Assembly (NCBI GenBank): GCA_025266875.1
Contig: JALLLT010000032.1
Span: forward strand, 124,001-188,000
Direction: 5' to 3'
Length of the DNA: 64,000 nt
Source: Fennellomyces sp. T-0311
Lineage: Eukaryota > Mucoromycota > Mucoromycetes > Mucorales > Lichtheimiaceae
In this document: positions 22,973 to 36,561 of the stretch, piece after piece
Layout: the number at the start of each line of letters is the position of its first letter
How positions within the stretch are numbered: position 1 is the first letter of the stretch
The notes under the pieces: model-generated
Databases searched by the model: none
Told to the model about the DNA's origin: nothing
What the model saw: only the letters and a program-made list of their open reading frames with translations
Translations under genes and position numbers: made by a program

Positions 22973-25708
22973 TTCTGTCCATCCTCTGTTGTCCACCTTT
23001 ACTATGCTTGTTTTCCCTCTTTTTTTTACACACTATAACCAAACGATTTACTCACGGGATCTGGGGCAGAAACCTGATCTGAGGATTCATTGGCTACTAA
23101 AACCATAAAACCCACTCTTTTCCATTTTCAAATCACTGAATTCCATGTATGTTCGGCTGGGTTTCATTCGGTGTCACCACATTCAAATCAGGAACCCTCG
23201 TATCGGCCATCTTTACAGCAAAGGCTTTTTTAGCTCTCGGGGAGCCTGTTTTATCTTTATTTCGATCCGTTCATAAACCCTCGCGAACCATCCTGCATGG
23301 AATTCATTCTCCTTTATTCATTGAGCGAAAGTATTAGAGCCTTGAGCCAGGTCTCACTTTCACAAGGTCCGTCGTGCGTGATGGCATTATGTTTCGGGGA
23401 TACGCAGTATCACGTCGATGCGCTCCTGCCTATTGGTACGCTCTTTATAACCGGGTCGTTCGACAACTTTTGCGCACCTCGCTGGGCGGGGATGGATCCT
23501 TGTTTTAAAACGATCTGCTACCGTCGACGTGCATGACTAGCGTATGCAGCTACTACTTGACAACCCATTCAATCTTTTACGATTGAGGGAGTAGATACAT
23601 ATTGCGGACAGTACTTATTGTATGTCTCCGCCATGTCATTCTTTGAACGGTTATTTGTGACCTTTACCAAAACCTTTCATGACAATATTGATTATGCTGC
23701 CTTATTTCCATTATACCCATTCGTCTTGGAGGCCATTACATATCTGCAATTTACCGTTTATAATCAGACTGCTCGTTCATTGATGCACTAGTAGCACAGT
23801 CCCACACTGTCTACATGGTGCCAATTTTTTTCTCGTTCCGATCCGCTATCAAAAGCTGCCGTCCTGACCTACAATGCAGCTTTTTTAATGATCAATCTTT
23901 CATTCCTGCATTGTACTCTCACAACCGTTCGAATACCAATATTGAACAATCAGTGCCACCAATCAGGTTAACAGCAGCGTGCATTAGCCGTTGCACTGAG
24001 AAGCGTTCGTTTATGCTGTAAAATGGAGGCATTCTATAATTCGACTTGTGTCATACAAACTCTACAGATGAAATAACTTTTTGGCTGTAATGAAGAAATT
24101 CATAGATTTATACAACAGAAACTAGAAAAAAAAATCGGAGGATGAGGCTACGTTCTTGAACGACACATGCGAATGTGAGCATCAAAGTGAAACTACATCG
24201 GCTAGAGCAAGTGATTGACTCTGATACCATGTGACTACGTGTTTATTTGTATAAAGTCAACGAATATATACGGCACGGCTATTCCATTTCTTCTGCTGTT
24301 TTCCTAGATCTATTAACGTATTATTTTGCGCTAATCTAAAATTGATTATGCATTGGACACTCTTGGTTGATCGGACTGTGCAGCGCTGAGCGAGGAAGTG
24401 GCTGGGATAAACGCAGGAGATAAGATTAATACATCATCCTAGAAAGCTGCTCGCCTTTGCCAACGGTTTATGTATGTCTGAAAATTTTAATGTTCACATA
24501 ACTGGTATATGAAATGGATAACGATTGTCATGAAGTGCCTACTTGCTGAAAGCTGATCTGGCGAAACATGGAATAATCGATAATTTATATAAGCACTATA
24601 ATCCAATTTACAGTTCGAAAGGCGAAAGCAGTTCATATATGGAACTCCGTGATGTTGTACCGAAAATCACAAAGGCTACATATCACTTTTCTTTGGATAA
24701 AAATACGTAGAGGAAATGCCATAAAGTTTCTGAAAGGTGAGATGAATGTAAAGCGGAACTACTCAGCAATGCGTACCTACCAGATGTGACGCTATATATA
24801 CCAAGAAGGCAACTACTGAGAGTGTAATTCCTTCGATACTCATATACGTCACGCCATTTGAACATACGTAAGAGGATCACTTATGAGATACAGCATTCTT
24901 GAAAAAGCTTCATACACCGTGTGGCCTGCACATCACCGCTTTTGGAATGCTTTCTGTATTACTTTGCTAGAATGTTATAAAGTGTGACAAGTTCAACGCC
25001 TTACACAATGATAGAGGGCACATTTGTTAGGCCTGAACTTATCTAGTCAAGCGAAATTCAAAGCTCAATCGAACAGCTGGATAATTCACCAATTATCAAT
25101 ACGATTATCAAGGAACTTTTTTGGAACCATGAATAGATCAATGATTTCATTGACGAAGCACTAGAATTGTTCAAAAATGAGCGATGACTAACAGACAATC
25201 CGACAGGTTAGCATAAAAAAATGTAAGAGGACTTGATATCTGAAACAATTTGTACGCGTACTGTACTAAACCTTTGGTGTCAACACCTCCATCAGTTCGT
25301 GATGATATTGGTTCGAGCCAGTCCGTATACCGTTACCTGATACCAAGGTGTATGTATATATTATCGTGTGTCCATGTCACAATCAGATATTTCGGAATTA
25401 TACGCGGTACATTCAATATTGTTTGTTTTTTTATTGCAATAACATTTATGTCCCATGGGACATGGGAAGAGAGACGATAGAGAAGATTCATCCAAAGACC
25501 CAGCCGCCTTGGGGCTACCACAAAAAATGCCAAAAGCCTATCAAAGCTATATCATAAAAAAGACTACTTCACAGAAACTATACCTGTCCCATATACAGCA
25601 CAACAAGCGACCCACCACCACGATCGATTGAGGCCAAATTCGTGCCCTTTGCGATGATACGTACTGCGACTCAGCAAGTGCTCGCATGTCGGTTAGGTAG
25701 GCCAGAGG
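22973..25708. other. Gene-poor AT-rich stretch
   Basis: No supported gene in about 2.7 kb. Frames at 23149-23540 and 25250-25560 lack domains and plausible splice partners. The sequence is AT-rich with many stops in all frames. Confidence 0.4.
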
Positions 25709-26197
25709 ATGGATCAATTACGTCCGACCTTTACGGACTTCAATCCAGGGCAACCACCCGAACAGAGATACTCGGATGGGCACAGTCTTGTATATATGAC
25801 CGAAAGGAGGTATCCCGAGACCATCGGTCTACGTCTCTTGCGAACCCTAGACATAGCCAAACATGATCTGACTGCGGATGGTCGAAAATTGGTGGTCTAC
25901 TTTCAAGGGATTCATGAAACCATCTGCAAATTGAACGTAGCAGTAGGTCTCTCCGTAAAAGTTAGTGAAAGTTACTGTTGGGTTTACTCCTTAACATACA
26001 AGGTAGATAATCAACTTCGTTCACTTCATCTTTTTTTTTGCTTAGAGATTACGCTGGTGGCTAACAGTGGTAAAAACTGTACAAAACAAAAGGTGTCGTA
26101 TCCGCCCACTTATATCAAAGCCCCTCGTCGCAATGCTGAGTCCACTTTTCAACGTTGGAAAAGAACCATTTTCCATTCACTTGAGCACGCATGGTGA
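25709..26197 (+). CDS. Uncharacterised protein or gene fragment
   Basis: Two exons, 25709-25946 and 26046-26197, joined across a 99-nt GT...TTAG intron, give 129 codons. The product is MDQLRPTFTDFNPGQPPEQR at its start and KRTIFHSLEHAW at its end. The segment LVVYFQGIHETICKLNVAVE, then ITLVANSG, has alternating hydrophobic residues like a beta sandwich and faintly recalls arrestin-like N domains, but I cannot confirm that. The splice joins cleanly in frame, which favours a real or recently real gene. The coding stretch may be part of a larger gene upstream. It lies in a gene-poor region. Confidence 0.3.
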   Translation: MDQLRPTFTDFNPGQPPEQRYSDGHSLVYMTERRYPETIGLRLLRTLDIAKHDLTADGRKLVVYFQGIHETICKLNVAVGLSVKVSESYCWVYSLTYKVDNQLRSLHLFFCLEITLVANSGKNCTKQKVSYPPTYIKAPRRNAESTFQRWKRTIFHSLEHAW

Positions 26198-28181
26198 CAG
26201 TTTTTGATAATCATGGAAGTTGGGCCAAGCTTACAACGATTGAAGATGATAAAAAGCCAACCGCTAACTCTACACTCTTGTCCCAAAAGGTTTCATCTCA
26301 CTTGCGCTTTCGTGTATTTTAGTTAGGAGAGGAGAACCATGAACACGGTCATGACAACAATCGTTTCAAGAATCTTCTTTCATGCACAGTACAACGCTGA
26401 TGGACTATCCCAACGTAATTATAAACCTGAAATTGATATTCTTATTGCAAATTGTAGAAAGCTCTCGTGTCCTAACATCCGGGTAATTGAACGATGGAAG
26501 AAAAGCCCATAAAATTAAGATTGCGAGCAATTAACCTGAATATTCGAAACGGGTTTATTCTATTCCAGATAAATTTAGAGAGAAAATATATATTTTAAAC
26601 ATGTAGTGTTTTATTCCTTCATTTCATTCTATAATCGTTCCCTCGTTCGACCGCTCTTACAATAAAAGAACATGACTCTCGTTAACAAATGTACAGTTAT
26701 ACTAGGTGCTGAAAGTTTACCAACATTGCGTAATGCACACAATTCTAAAAGTGGAAGCTATATTTCGAATCCATTAACAAAGTAAGACACCTCATCTCCA
26801 TTCGCGCCGTCTTAACACAGCTCTCAATGGAAAAGGCTACAAAAGCAATACCGATCCCTGGTATTATCATACTGGGGATCTAAGCGGTTTTGTCAAAGCA
26901 TTGACGAGAATAGCCTCGCATTTTTGACAGTTAATCATGCGGAAGAAGTTTCTGATACGCTGTAAACGGTATCGACTTGAGTAAGACCCACAGACTAGGG
27001 TTCAGAAAGCGATATTTGTCCGACAACTGATAAATCCATGGCAGAACTAATGACCCTGACGGCATGCGACAAACAAGTTGATTAACACGTCAGAGACTAT
27101 TTGGAGATTACGAGCTAACCATCGCCTTCTGCTGGAAATCATTGTATTACTATTTGAGTACGTTTACCTGTTTTCTTTCTCTCAGACTCTGTATACGTAT
27201 CTAAAAAGTATCATGGGCGGGTTTCTAGGAATACCATTATAGCGGTCAACTTCTGAGAGGCAGGGGAGAATAGGGGACTCAAGAATTTGAAGCAACAGGG
27301 CTGGTCTTTCATATTCCTTTTGCTCTTTATGTAATACAGATCGATCCTGAAAACAAGCCATCATAATCACAATACATAAGATTATTAGATGACAATTATA
27401 GCAAATTTGTACGGTATAAAACTAACAGTAGATCACTTAAATTACTCGTGATTTGGAGGCATGTACTTCGTATCTTATTATCATTCATAGGAGACAACAA
27501 CTGCAGCTGGTTCAGAGATTGGTGTTAAACCAGAAGGAAATGAAAACTTCCTTGTCGTCAATAGCGTTATTCGGGGTTTTCTAAGTAAACTTTTCTGTAA
27601 TTGCTGGTGTAACTGGCTACTACATAGCATGAGCACTAGATTTATCCTTCAATTCTCTATAAAGCTTACCGATACATTAGGTTCGTCTAGTTACTTGTTG
27701 ATTGAATAACCGTGTCCTAAACCGCCCGCTCACGCAGTGAATTTTACTGCGAACTCAGAAAGAGAAACGTAAAGATCGATGTACTTACTTTTCGCCTGGG
27801 TGATATCGGTAAATTGTGGAGGCGATATTGAGATCGTTTTGCCCAGTCACAATACCTGGATAAAGTGTCGCATGCAGTGGCAGAACATCGTTAGTCTATA
27901 TGTGCAGTGTGCATGAGTGAGTATACTAACGATAATGGGCTCGCTGATCTGATATGTCATTGTATTAGTATGTGTATCTGTAGCTGTTGTGTTGCTCTTT
28001 CGTATATGGCAATGTGATGGTATTTTTTTTTGCCGAGAACGAACTCATACCATGTATCTTCTGTTTTGCGCTCAGCACGGTCCACCCGACAATATGATCA
28101 GTGGGTCAAGCCTCTTGTTCTTTTGGATCAGGGTATTTAGCTTTGGGTTTATTATTAAATATTGACTTTTTTAAATACTAT
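26198..28181. other. Gene-free stretch
   Basis: Two kilobases of AT-rich sequence with no supported coding region, RNA gene or repeat visible by eye. It ends at the stop codon of the MFS transporter gene. Confidence 0.45.
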
Positions 28182-30266
28182 TTACAAGGCATAACGGAAA
28201 TCAGGATGTCTATCACCGATTAACTCTGGGTCGTAACTGTCGATGACGGCCTGCTTCTCTTCTGGAGTCATCTTATCACGCTTCTTGTTTTCACGCCACA
28301 AGAAAAAGCGCAAGGCCAAAGTAGCCACAATTTGAACACCAATGCAGATGAATCCAATGGTGGAACCCCAGAAGTAGTGGGGTGGATCGTGGAAGATCTG
28401 AGAGCCAAAGGCACTACCGATCGAGTCGATACTGCTCACAATACCGGTTGCAATTGCACGACGGGTCAATCCAGAGCTAGTATCGAATATTAGTCCTATG
28501 CACATAATCTCTTTGTTTGAAACTTACAAGTTGTTCGAGTACCATGCGATCTTGATAGGGAAAATCATGTACTGTTCCGCAACATTAGCTATATAATCTT
28601 CAACACAGGTGATGACACACTTACGTTGCCTGCGAGCGCAATGCACACGGCGAAATAACGAGCAGCGATTGCCTCGTATGGCGCAAACATCAGGATCAAG
28701 AAGCCGACAGCAGCAAAGATGTTACCAAGAGTGATATGGTATGATCTGTCAAAGAATCGGTCTGTAATACCAAGCATGAGTATCATCCCCAATCCATAAC
28801 CTCTACTGAGAAAACATACCCGAAGTCCAGCATGCAATAAGGATGAAGATGCAAGATAAGGCATAGGGAGGAGTGGTCAAAGCAAGCGAGACGGCTGGTG
28901 ACCATGCACCCATACCAGCAATGAGGGATGGCAAGGTGAGCGAAATACCTGCACCGCCGATACTGCCCGTGATATGGATAACGAAATAAAAAATAACCTT
29001 CCAGTCGAGGAAAACCGACTTGACCTGTTCCCAAGACCATGTAAAGGTTCCAGCTGCACCTTCATCTAATCATATCAAACAGTGCCGTGTAAGTATTTTA
29101 GCGGATCCTGGGCAAACACCACAAGTACCAATTTCCATGCGCTTCTGTTCCAGTAACTTTTGCTCTTCAGTGAGGAACTTGGCATCCTTGTGTGAGTCAG
29201 GTAGGAAATAGTATGTGATAGCTGCAAACACCACGCACGGAGCTCCTTCAATGATAAACATCCTATACCACTGATTAATCGCCATGACAGCAATCAAAAC
29301 TGCTCCAGATCCTACCATTGCCATGTGTTCAGTTTGTCCGTAGACATTTGGCTGATGCCAAAGCCGATCAAACCACCTGTTGCGCCTGCCACGCAACTAA
29401 GCACGAACAGGTAGCCTGATCGCTGGGCATATTCTTTCCGGGTGTACCAAAGGGACAAGTAGTAACTTCAAATGGAAAGAAGAAGGGTGAGTGCTGGACC
29501 GGCATAGTCACATGATGGTTATCTAAGAGCACTTACGCACTACCAGGTAAAAACGCTGTACACAGTTTGTGGTATGTTAGAAAAGCTTGTATAAGAGTAA
29601 ATATTGATAACAGAATACTTGCCTGCTTCGGCAACACCCATCATAAATCGCGCCATGAATAATCCGGCAAAGTTGTGAACGGCAGCCGTAGACATGGCAA
29701 TGATACCCCATGAGCTGTTGCATCTGTAAGTATTGATCACTCCCTTGGAAATCGTATCACTTACAGTGTAACCAAGGCAAGGAAAATAGATGGTTTCCAT
29801 CGGCGGATAATGATGTTGCAGGGAACATTAAGTAAGATATAACCCACGTAAAAAATCGACAAACACCAAAGGTACTGGCTGTCGCTCATTTTGAGATCTT
29901 CCAGAAGACCACCTAATTTTGCACTTGTAATCACAGTCCTATATACGGCAGTTTGTTAGCTTAACATTCAATACAAAAAGTGCTAGTGAGTATTACCGTT
30001 CATAACCGTGAAGCATCTTCAATATGCCGAGCAGCGGAATAATCCATAGATCCAACCTCCTATAGTGATTATGGGGTGGATGTTAGAGTTATGAAATAGT
30101 AGAGAGAACCAATTTAAATTATCTACCGAACAAGCTTCTTCTCCAACACACTGCTGATCGACCATGACTTTCCACTATAGGCAGAATCTGTTTCGATATT
30201 CTTCTCCTTTTCCGGATATGCCGAAGCGTCGAACTTTTCCGATGTTGGACTGGCCGGTTTTTCCAT
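28182..30266 (-). CDS. MFS transporter, anion:cation symporter (Dal5/Tna1-like)
   Basis: Eleven exons splice to 500 codons in one frame: 30127-30266, 29997-30059, 29765-29938, 29623-29723, 29537-29555, 29316-29465, 29129-29262, 28820-29065, 28625-28761, 28528-28571 and 28182-28476. The fourth intron has a GC donor (GCAAGT) and exon 5 is just 19 nt. Family marks include RRLDLWIIPLLG in the entry helix, LCNSSWGIIAMSTAAVHNFA, ARFMMGVAEA then LPGS, WQWMFIIEGAPC, and SGLTRRAIATGIVSSIDS in helix 10. This is the allantoate/nicotinate permease branch of 12-helix plasma-membrane symporters. The substrate is probably a small organic anion or vitamin, but it is not defined by sequence. A decayed relative lies 3-5 kb upstream at 33152-34790. 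Confidence 0.88.
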
Positions 30267-32240
30267 CTTGTTGAAAAGTTGAAAAAAAATCATCGGCAAA
30301 TGTTGTATTTATATACCAGTGCTTCGCTGTGACCAGAATTTGGATATCCGAGAACACGAATCGTAATCCTCGAACATCTGTGTAGCACCTTTTACCGTTT
30401 AGACAGAAGTACTCTATTTCTATAAAGAGATTTGGATGTAGTACGTCAAAAGATAGCACAAGCTGACTGCTGGCAAATTTTTTGCTCCGAACGACGTCTG
30501 TACCAAGAGTACTACTTCTCAGGGCGAACCGAATGATTGTGTCATACAGCTTTCCTTTATTGGTGTGAGGAAAAGTAGCATTTCTTGTTGCACACAATGT
30601 TTACCTATCATCACTTGAATAGCGCGCACTGATATTACACGAGCTGTACATGGTCTGATTTTTAAGGTTAGTGCTCCAACTGTAACAAGAGGGCAAGAAA
30701 GGAGCATCTTTCTCCTCGTGTGTAACAAAAAGTTTAAGCTGTAGACAATCGGTAAGCACACAGGCATCGCTGCCTTTTCTCCATCATCCGAAAGATCGAT
30801 CAAGTTTTTTTTCTTGTTGATTGACTTTGAAACGAAAAGCTGGGTACCAGATCGTTCTTGTCGTACAAGCATTTGACATTCCGTGCATCCCGAGAACGAA
30901 TACCCTGGATCCTTTTCTTCCAAGTTAGCGCAATTTTAAAGCAAGCAATGGTGCATTCAAGGTACTTTCAGAGAATTTGTTCTGATCCAGCGAGGCAATT
31001 CCAACCGTTCTGCAATAAAAAAATTATAGCACTTACGTAGCAACAAAATGATCCGCCGTATCACTTCCGGTGGATCATGATCGGAATATAGTAAGTATAG
31101 TATCTGGATTGATACCTCCGGAGTACGGTTGAATCCAGTTGTCACTTTTTTGCTCACGCACGTTTATAATAAGAGTGGCTAGAAAAAGCATTGGCGGAAG
31201 CACGGAATGATAAAAAGTACTTGTGTGACTAAAAGAAAAATCCATCAAATTCTCTCAGCTTGCTTCCAAATGATACACCACCGCGAGTCCCATTTTACTG
31301 CAGCTCGTATGCCCTTTTGCTGGTTTGGATTCGTCAGAAGCAAGCATATCAATAGATGCGTCTAATGTTTAAGTAACAATATTGTGTGAGAAAAACTATA
31401 TACAAGATAATACCATCCAAAACCTGTCCATCGATTTAAACTGTGGCAAACAGCTCGGAGTTCTATGGATAAGAACTTTGTGTCCAAAAGCACATGCAAC
31501 GAGATGTCCGAAACCCACCTGGTGGGGTGGACGTGTCACCGATATGATGGTGTCACAAAATTCGTAGGCCACATGAGCGTTTCTCCCAACAGAATGGGTA
31601 CGGGTTGCATCTTTACGTATAAAATGATGGTCTGTGCAACTATCGAGTGACGCGAACGTGATGCTGTTAATTGGAGCGCTCACGACCATTACTATGTTAC
31701 ATCACATGAATAGTAATCATGTTTAACTATGCATTACATAGCTGAATTTAAATGTAAAAATGAACGCGAATTTGATCTGGTCAGTGAAGCAATTATACTT
31801 GTAAAATCAAAGCTGGAAAAAGAATTGTTACTTTTGAAGATCACTTCGCGATCAAGAGGTCACCCGGTTCCCATGACGTTTACAGACATATGATGGAGTT
31901 TACATGTCAAGATACCCATAAATGATGTCCGTGCTTAGGTCACGTAATGAATCACACTCTAAACATAATTGTGATTTGAGCTATTTAAGAAAGCAAACAA
32001 TTTATAGCTATCTGATCCCTATATATCCTTCATCTTCATTTTTTAATGGACAAGTGGATGAGTAGGACAGATGTCGAGTCCCAAGATGACAAGTGTAACC
32101 GAGAAGACCGACTCAATAAGTTACATGGGCACAAGGTACACTTTTATAAACTTCCATTCTCTCGACAGTGCTACATAAGTAGTTGGTGGCAGAGTACGGT
32201 TTTTGTGTTTTAGGTCTTGGACCATCAATTTACTTTAGAG
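30267..32240. other. Gene-free stretch upstream of the MFS gene
   Basis: No supported gene in about 2 kb. Frames at 30175-31690 on both strands are short and featureless. The first few hundred bases hold the promoter of the transporter gene. Confidence 0.4.
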
Positions 32241-32254
32241 TGCCAAAGTATCTT

Positions 32255-32335
32255 TTACTTTAAAAGTTATACTTATTTAATTCTGGGGGATCTTAGACCT
32301 GCTCCTATAGATATTACCTCTTGCCCTTGCGGCTC
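32255..32335. repeat. Dispersed repeat, copy A
   Basis: TTTAAAAGTT, then TTATTTA, then the 18-nt string TTAGACCTGCTCCTATAG (32293-32310) and CCTCTTGC occur here. They recur in the same order and spacing at about 35740-35820, where the 18-nt string is at 35778-35795. Two copies 3.5 kb apart in a transposon-rich region suggest ends of an element or a duplicated fragment. Confidence 0.5.
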
Positions 32336-32524
32336 ATATTTTGCTTCGATATTACAACGTTATAGGTTTCATGCTTGAAAAAAAAAGGTATATTGTGCGC
32401 AAGAAAAAGCAGGTAGGTATGTTAAGGGATTGCAGTAAACGGGGATGACTACTTTTATATTAACCTCCGGGGTCCGTACAACCACATGTCATGTGTGGTT
32501 TGATTGAGGGATAGCGACTAAGTA

Positions 32525-32865
32525 TTAGATGAGGTCACCGGTACATGGTTCCTCATATTGATGGTCTTCGTCTTCCTGACGGATCAGGATGTCAATCCGG
32601 TTCAAAACTCGGAGCAGGGCTGACCAAACTTGCTTCTATTTACTCCGGCTGAGCCCAACCTCTTTACGCTGGAGGCAGTCAAGAATATAGACGATGGGGT
32701 GTGTGTCAGCATCGAGTTCTGGTATAATTCCGAGTGTGTCTAGCAGCACTCGCATTGGTGTCTCTGCGAGTACACAGGTAACAAAGTGGTCTCGCCTACC
32801 CTTGATTTGTCCACAAGAACAGTCTGGTAGTTTGTACGTTGCCAGGAACCAGTGTTATCTTTAAT
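32525..32865 (-). pseudogene. C-terminal remnant of a LINE-type reverse transcriptase ORF
   Basis: The minus strand encodes YKLPDCSCGQIKGRRDHFVT followed by Cys, then IPELDADTHPIVYILDCLQR and, after one stop, KQVWSALLRVLNRIDILIRQ. The C-x-C-G...RDHF...C knuckle followed by a hydrophobic domain with W..LL..ID resembles, from memory, the C-terminus of Mucorales non-LTR retrotransposon polyproteins. No upstream reverse transcriptase core is visible, so this is a 3' fragment. Confidence 0.5.
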
Positions 32866-33151
32866 TGATACGCTGATGCCGATTGTTTACTGTTGTTTCT
32901 AGGTACAATATCGGATCATCCATTTGTATCGGCCTTAAGCACTGCGATACTTGGATGCTTTGGCTTTTGATGCGAGTTCTTTATCTCATTTATGTATTAT
33001 AGCTGTTTGAATCGGGCGCTTTGGATGGGTAAAGTACCCTTCATATGTCTGAAGAATTCTTAGCAACTAGGTGCATACATCTACTATTCGATAGCATATT
33101 CTTACACTATCTAACATATGTAACGGTAATATGGATGCCTGCCTCCTATCA

Positions 33152-34790
33152 GTTCTGAATCACCATACCTTCCAATAGCCTGTTCTTTTCTTCTTCCGAC
33201 ATTTTGCCTCTCTTCTTGCTTATACGGTAAAACACGAAATGCAAGATAAGGATGGCAATGTCCTGAGACATCAAACAGGCGAACGTAATTGTACCCCCAG
33301 AGAGATAATGAGGATTATCATAATATATTTGACTACGCCCGAAGGTTAGACATCTGATAACCGATTGTCATTTCACTTTTACTTTACCTTTCTACAGCAC
33401 TTCCAATAGAACTAAAACTGTGCATTACACTATTTGTGACAGCACATCGAGTTAACCCAGTGTTATATTTATAAATGCGCATGCGTTGATTTTGCGTGTG
33501 ATCGTCAAAGAAAGGATGACGACTTACTAATTGTTGTTGTACCAGACCGTTTTGGTTGGGCGCAGCATTTGCTACATGGGTACCGAATACCAGTATTAGT
33601 GGGACGACGACAGCACACTATATTGCTTACAAAAGATGCAAATGCCAAACATATGGCAAAGTATTGTACGGCAACCAAATCACATGGAGCAAACATCATC
33701 AATGGTGCTGCGGCGGTCGTAGGTAAGTTTCTTGTAAGTAGGTGCAATGACCGCTCGGAAAAATTCTACCTATCGCGTCGATAAGCTTGGTTAATTCAGG
33801 TGTATTCATTTCACCGTTTGCATGCTATATACCTGAGCTCCATGTCGCAGCGAATATAAGGACGCATGTAAGTCTGTGGCCCGGGGGAGGGGTAGTTAAT
33901 GCAAGTGATGCTTTTGGTTCCCAGGTCCCTATGCCACCAATGATTGACAACAATGTAAGCGTAAGCCCAGTACCTGAAATACTCGTAGTAGTGTACACAA
34001 ATGTGAATACAAAAGTTTTCCCATCTGTGAAAGCGAACTTCATTTGACGCCATAACCAGGAGATATCACCAGCAGCGCCTTGATCTAGTTCATATAGAAG
34101 TCATCCATCATAAATACATCCTTCCAAAGTAAGTCTGACAGTCTGGACTATCCATCAATTACCAAGCGTCATTGATTTTTCTGCGGTGATACTTTCCTTT
34201 TGTGGTAAGAAATTTGGCAAGCTGAGGATGATTTGGAATAAAAAAGAGAAGGCAAAAGCGGCAAGCACAATGCATGGAGAGTCTTCGACGATAAAAATCC
34301 CACACGTTTTCGTTGTTAATTGATAGAAAGAGTGAAATACCGCATATACGCATCCCATTGTTATGTATTCAGCTTTGTGTTGATATCTGACCGATTCCGT
34401 ATGTAAATAAGATTTCAGTGGCTCCAGCAATACAACTAATTATATATAGATAACCCAAGCACTTGGAGCATTTTCGCCGTGTATACATACTGGTAGGTAA
34501 TATCTATAAGCGTATCGGCATATCCATTAGCATTGCCTACTACATACTTCTACCCGCCGGACATAGTTGCACAATCCTAGGACGGTAGCCTATGGAATTA
34601 TTTAATAAACCTACATGACAGTGCAGATGAAACCTACCTGCTTCAAAGATGCCCATGAGAAATCGGCACATCGATAATCCAACAAAGTTTGTGGTAGCAG
34701 CTAACCCTATGGTAATGACCATGCATACTTCGATGTTTTTAATACAAAGCCAGAAAGGCAAAATATCCAAATAGCCTCCACTAGCTTCTG
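33152..34790 (-). pseudogene. Decayed MFS transporter related to the gene at 28182-30266
   Basis: Pieces aligned in order with the intact neighbour include TIGLAATTNFVGLSMCRFLM (near 34680), IFIVEDSPCIVLAAFAFSF (near 34270), TLTLLSIIGGIGTWEPKAS (near 33920), LMMFAPCDLVAVQYFAICLA (near 33680), and a tail DNPHYLSGGTITF...KKRGKMSEEEKN (near 33200-33310). They lie in different frames with stops and missing segments, so no functional transporter can be made. The order and orientation match a duplicated gene of the same family that has since decayed. Its 5' end, somewhere around 34790-35050, is not well defined. Confidence 0.7.
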
Positions 34791-35739
34791 GTGCGCTTCG
34801 CTTGAACCTTCACCCAAGAGCACTACAGATAAGCATATATACATTTACCGATGTTTCTGTATCGACATAAGATAGAGACTTTCAGAAAGAGGACAATCGA
34901 TGGAAAGCACATTCTCAATTGGTGGAACTTGTGATGAACCCTTATAAACATGAAATCGGGCTCTCTCAAAATACTTATTAGTGCTTGTGCAAAAACTGTT
35001 CTCGGTATGATTACAGACATTTTCAGTGAGATATATGTGATTTCTGTAACCATTGTGACCGCTCTGACAATGTAAACTGTTACCTGAGTAACTTGATTGT
35101 ATGAAGGTGTCAATGCCAAACAGTCATTGCATCATTTGGTATCCATGTATTCTTCTCCTTACAAGGCCATACGATTTTAAAGCCACTTCTAGTTTCAGAT
35201 ACATGTACTTTCTTTTTCAACTTTTGAAAGCTCTTTGCACTGTTGGATGCAGTTTTCGTCAATACACTTACGCTGTTGCATATCTTTATATAACAAACAG
35301 TTGATTCGCTGCGGACAGTTGTAGTTAGCCTTAATTCTTGGGACAAACAAGCAGTAAAACTCATTCCTGAAAAAATGTTCGTCTTTGTTTCGTGTTTCTT
35401 TACTTTCGTTTTCAAATATTGTTCAACGTCATGAAGAAAATGTCATACATGGCGATTAGTAGCGATGTACCGGCCATCGGCCCAACGTTTCCAGCGGATA
35501 AAATCGGATTTAGTCAAGAAGGAGTCATCGATGGTGGAAGAAGGAGTGCAGAAAATAGAGGAGAATCACGTACTAGAGTTGCCAGAAATCAACTCAGCTA
35601 TGATTGACGGGAGGTGCGCATGGATAATCCCTTTGGGGCTTATATTCGCAACACTCCTCATGAACTATCGTACCACTGCTACTTCCAAGGAAATACATTG
35701 TGACAATAGTATCCTTGAAAGCTAAACCGGATGAGCAAA

Positions 35740-35820
35740 ATTTATTAGTTTAAAAGTTTTTATTTATCTCTGAGAGCTGTTAGACCTGCTCCTATAGGTA
35801 AAAGGTCTTCCTCTTGCGGT
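35740..35820. repeat. Dispersed repeat, copy B
   Basis: Second copy of the repeat at 32255-32335. The shared 18-nt core is at 35778-35795, with matching flanks on both sides. It lies between the first and second fragments of the decayed monocarboxylate-type transporter. Confidence 0.5.
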
Positions 35821-36561
35821 ACGTATGTGTTGTTTAAAAGCAAAATGTATTAGGCGCAGGTAATAGTGTAGAAGGAACAAAACATTTATATGGCGAACAC
35901 TAAGTATTTCAGGTACCATGCAAGGTTATTATTTGGGAGCACAGGTTTTGCTGGTACACACATGGAAATCCAGCTGACATTCGTTGGAACTTTGCTTCAA
36001 GTGGTCGCCTTAGCCTCTATATTTATAGAAAATATTGTGTACGGCTTTATCGAATTCCGGGTGCTGCTCGTTATTGGAACAACTGTGTCAAAGCTTGGGT
36101 AATACTGGCTGGAATGGCAAACTAGGTACGTGGATCATTGAGAATATCTAGCCGATCATGGTACTCATTAAAAATTTAACTATAGATTTGGCAGCTCTAT
36201 CTCATGATAAACCTATGCACTGGGATTGGCATCGCATTCTTGGTAGTGGTAAGCCGCATCTAACTTAATCCAGTATAATATAAAAAAAGCTCCATCACTA
36301 ACGAAAAATACCTTTTCATTCTTCAACAGCTCCCAAACAGGATAATCCCGCAGTGGTATGTCAAGTACCGCAGCACTGCCTTTGACATACAAGCAACGGT
36401 TTACCTATGCGCTGGCTTATTGCTTCCATTTTTAATGACGTATATGATATGAGCAATGTGCTAGGTCCCTCTTGGTACGTTTCTGTGAAAGTGATACGGC
36501 GACAAATAGCACTTATTGACTCTTTCACAGGATTCATCGAATACTCGGTCTCGTTCTCTTT

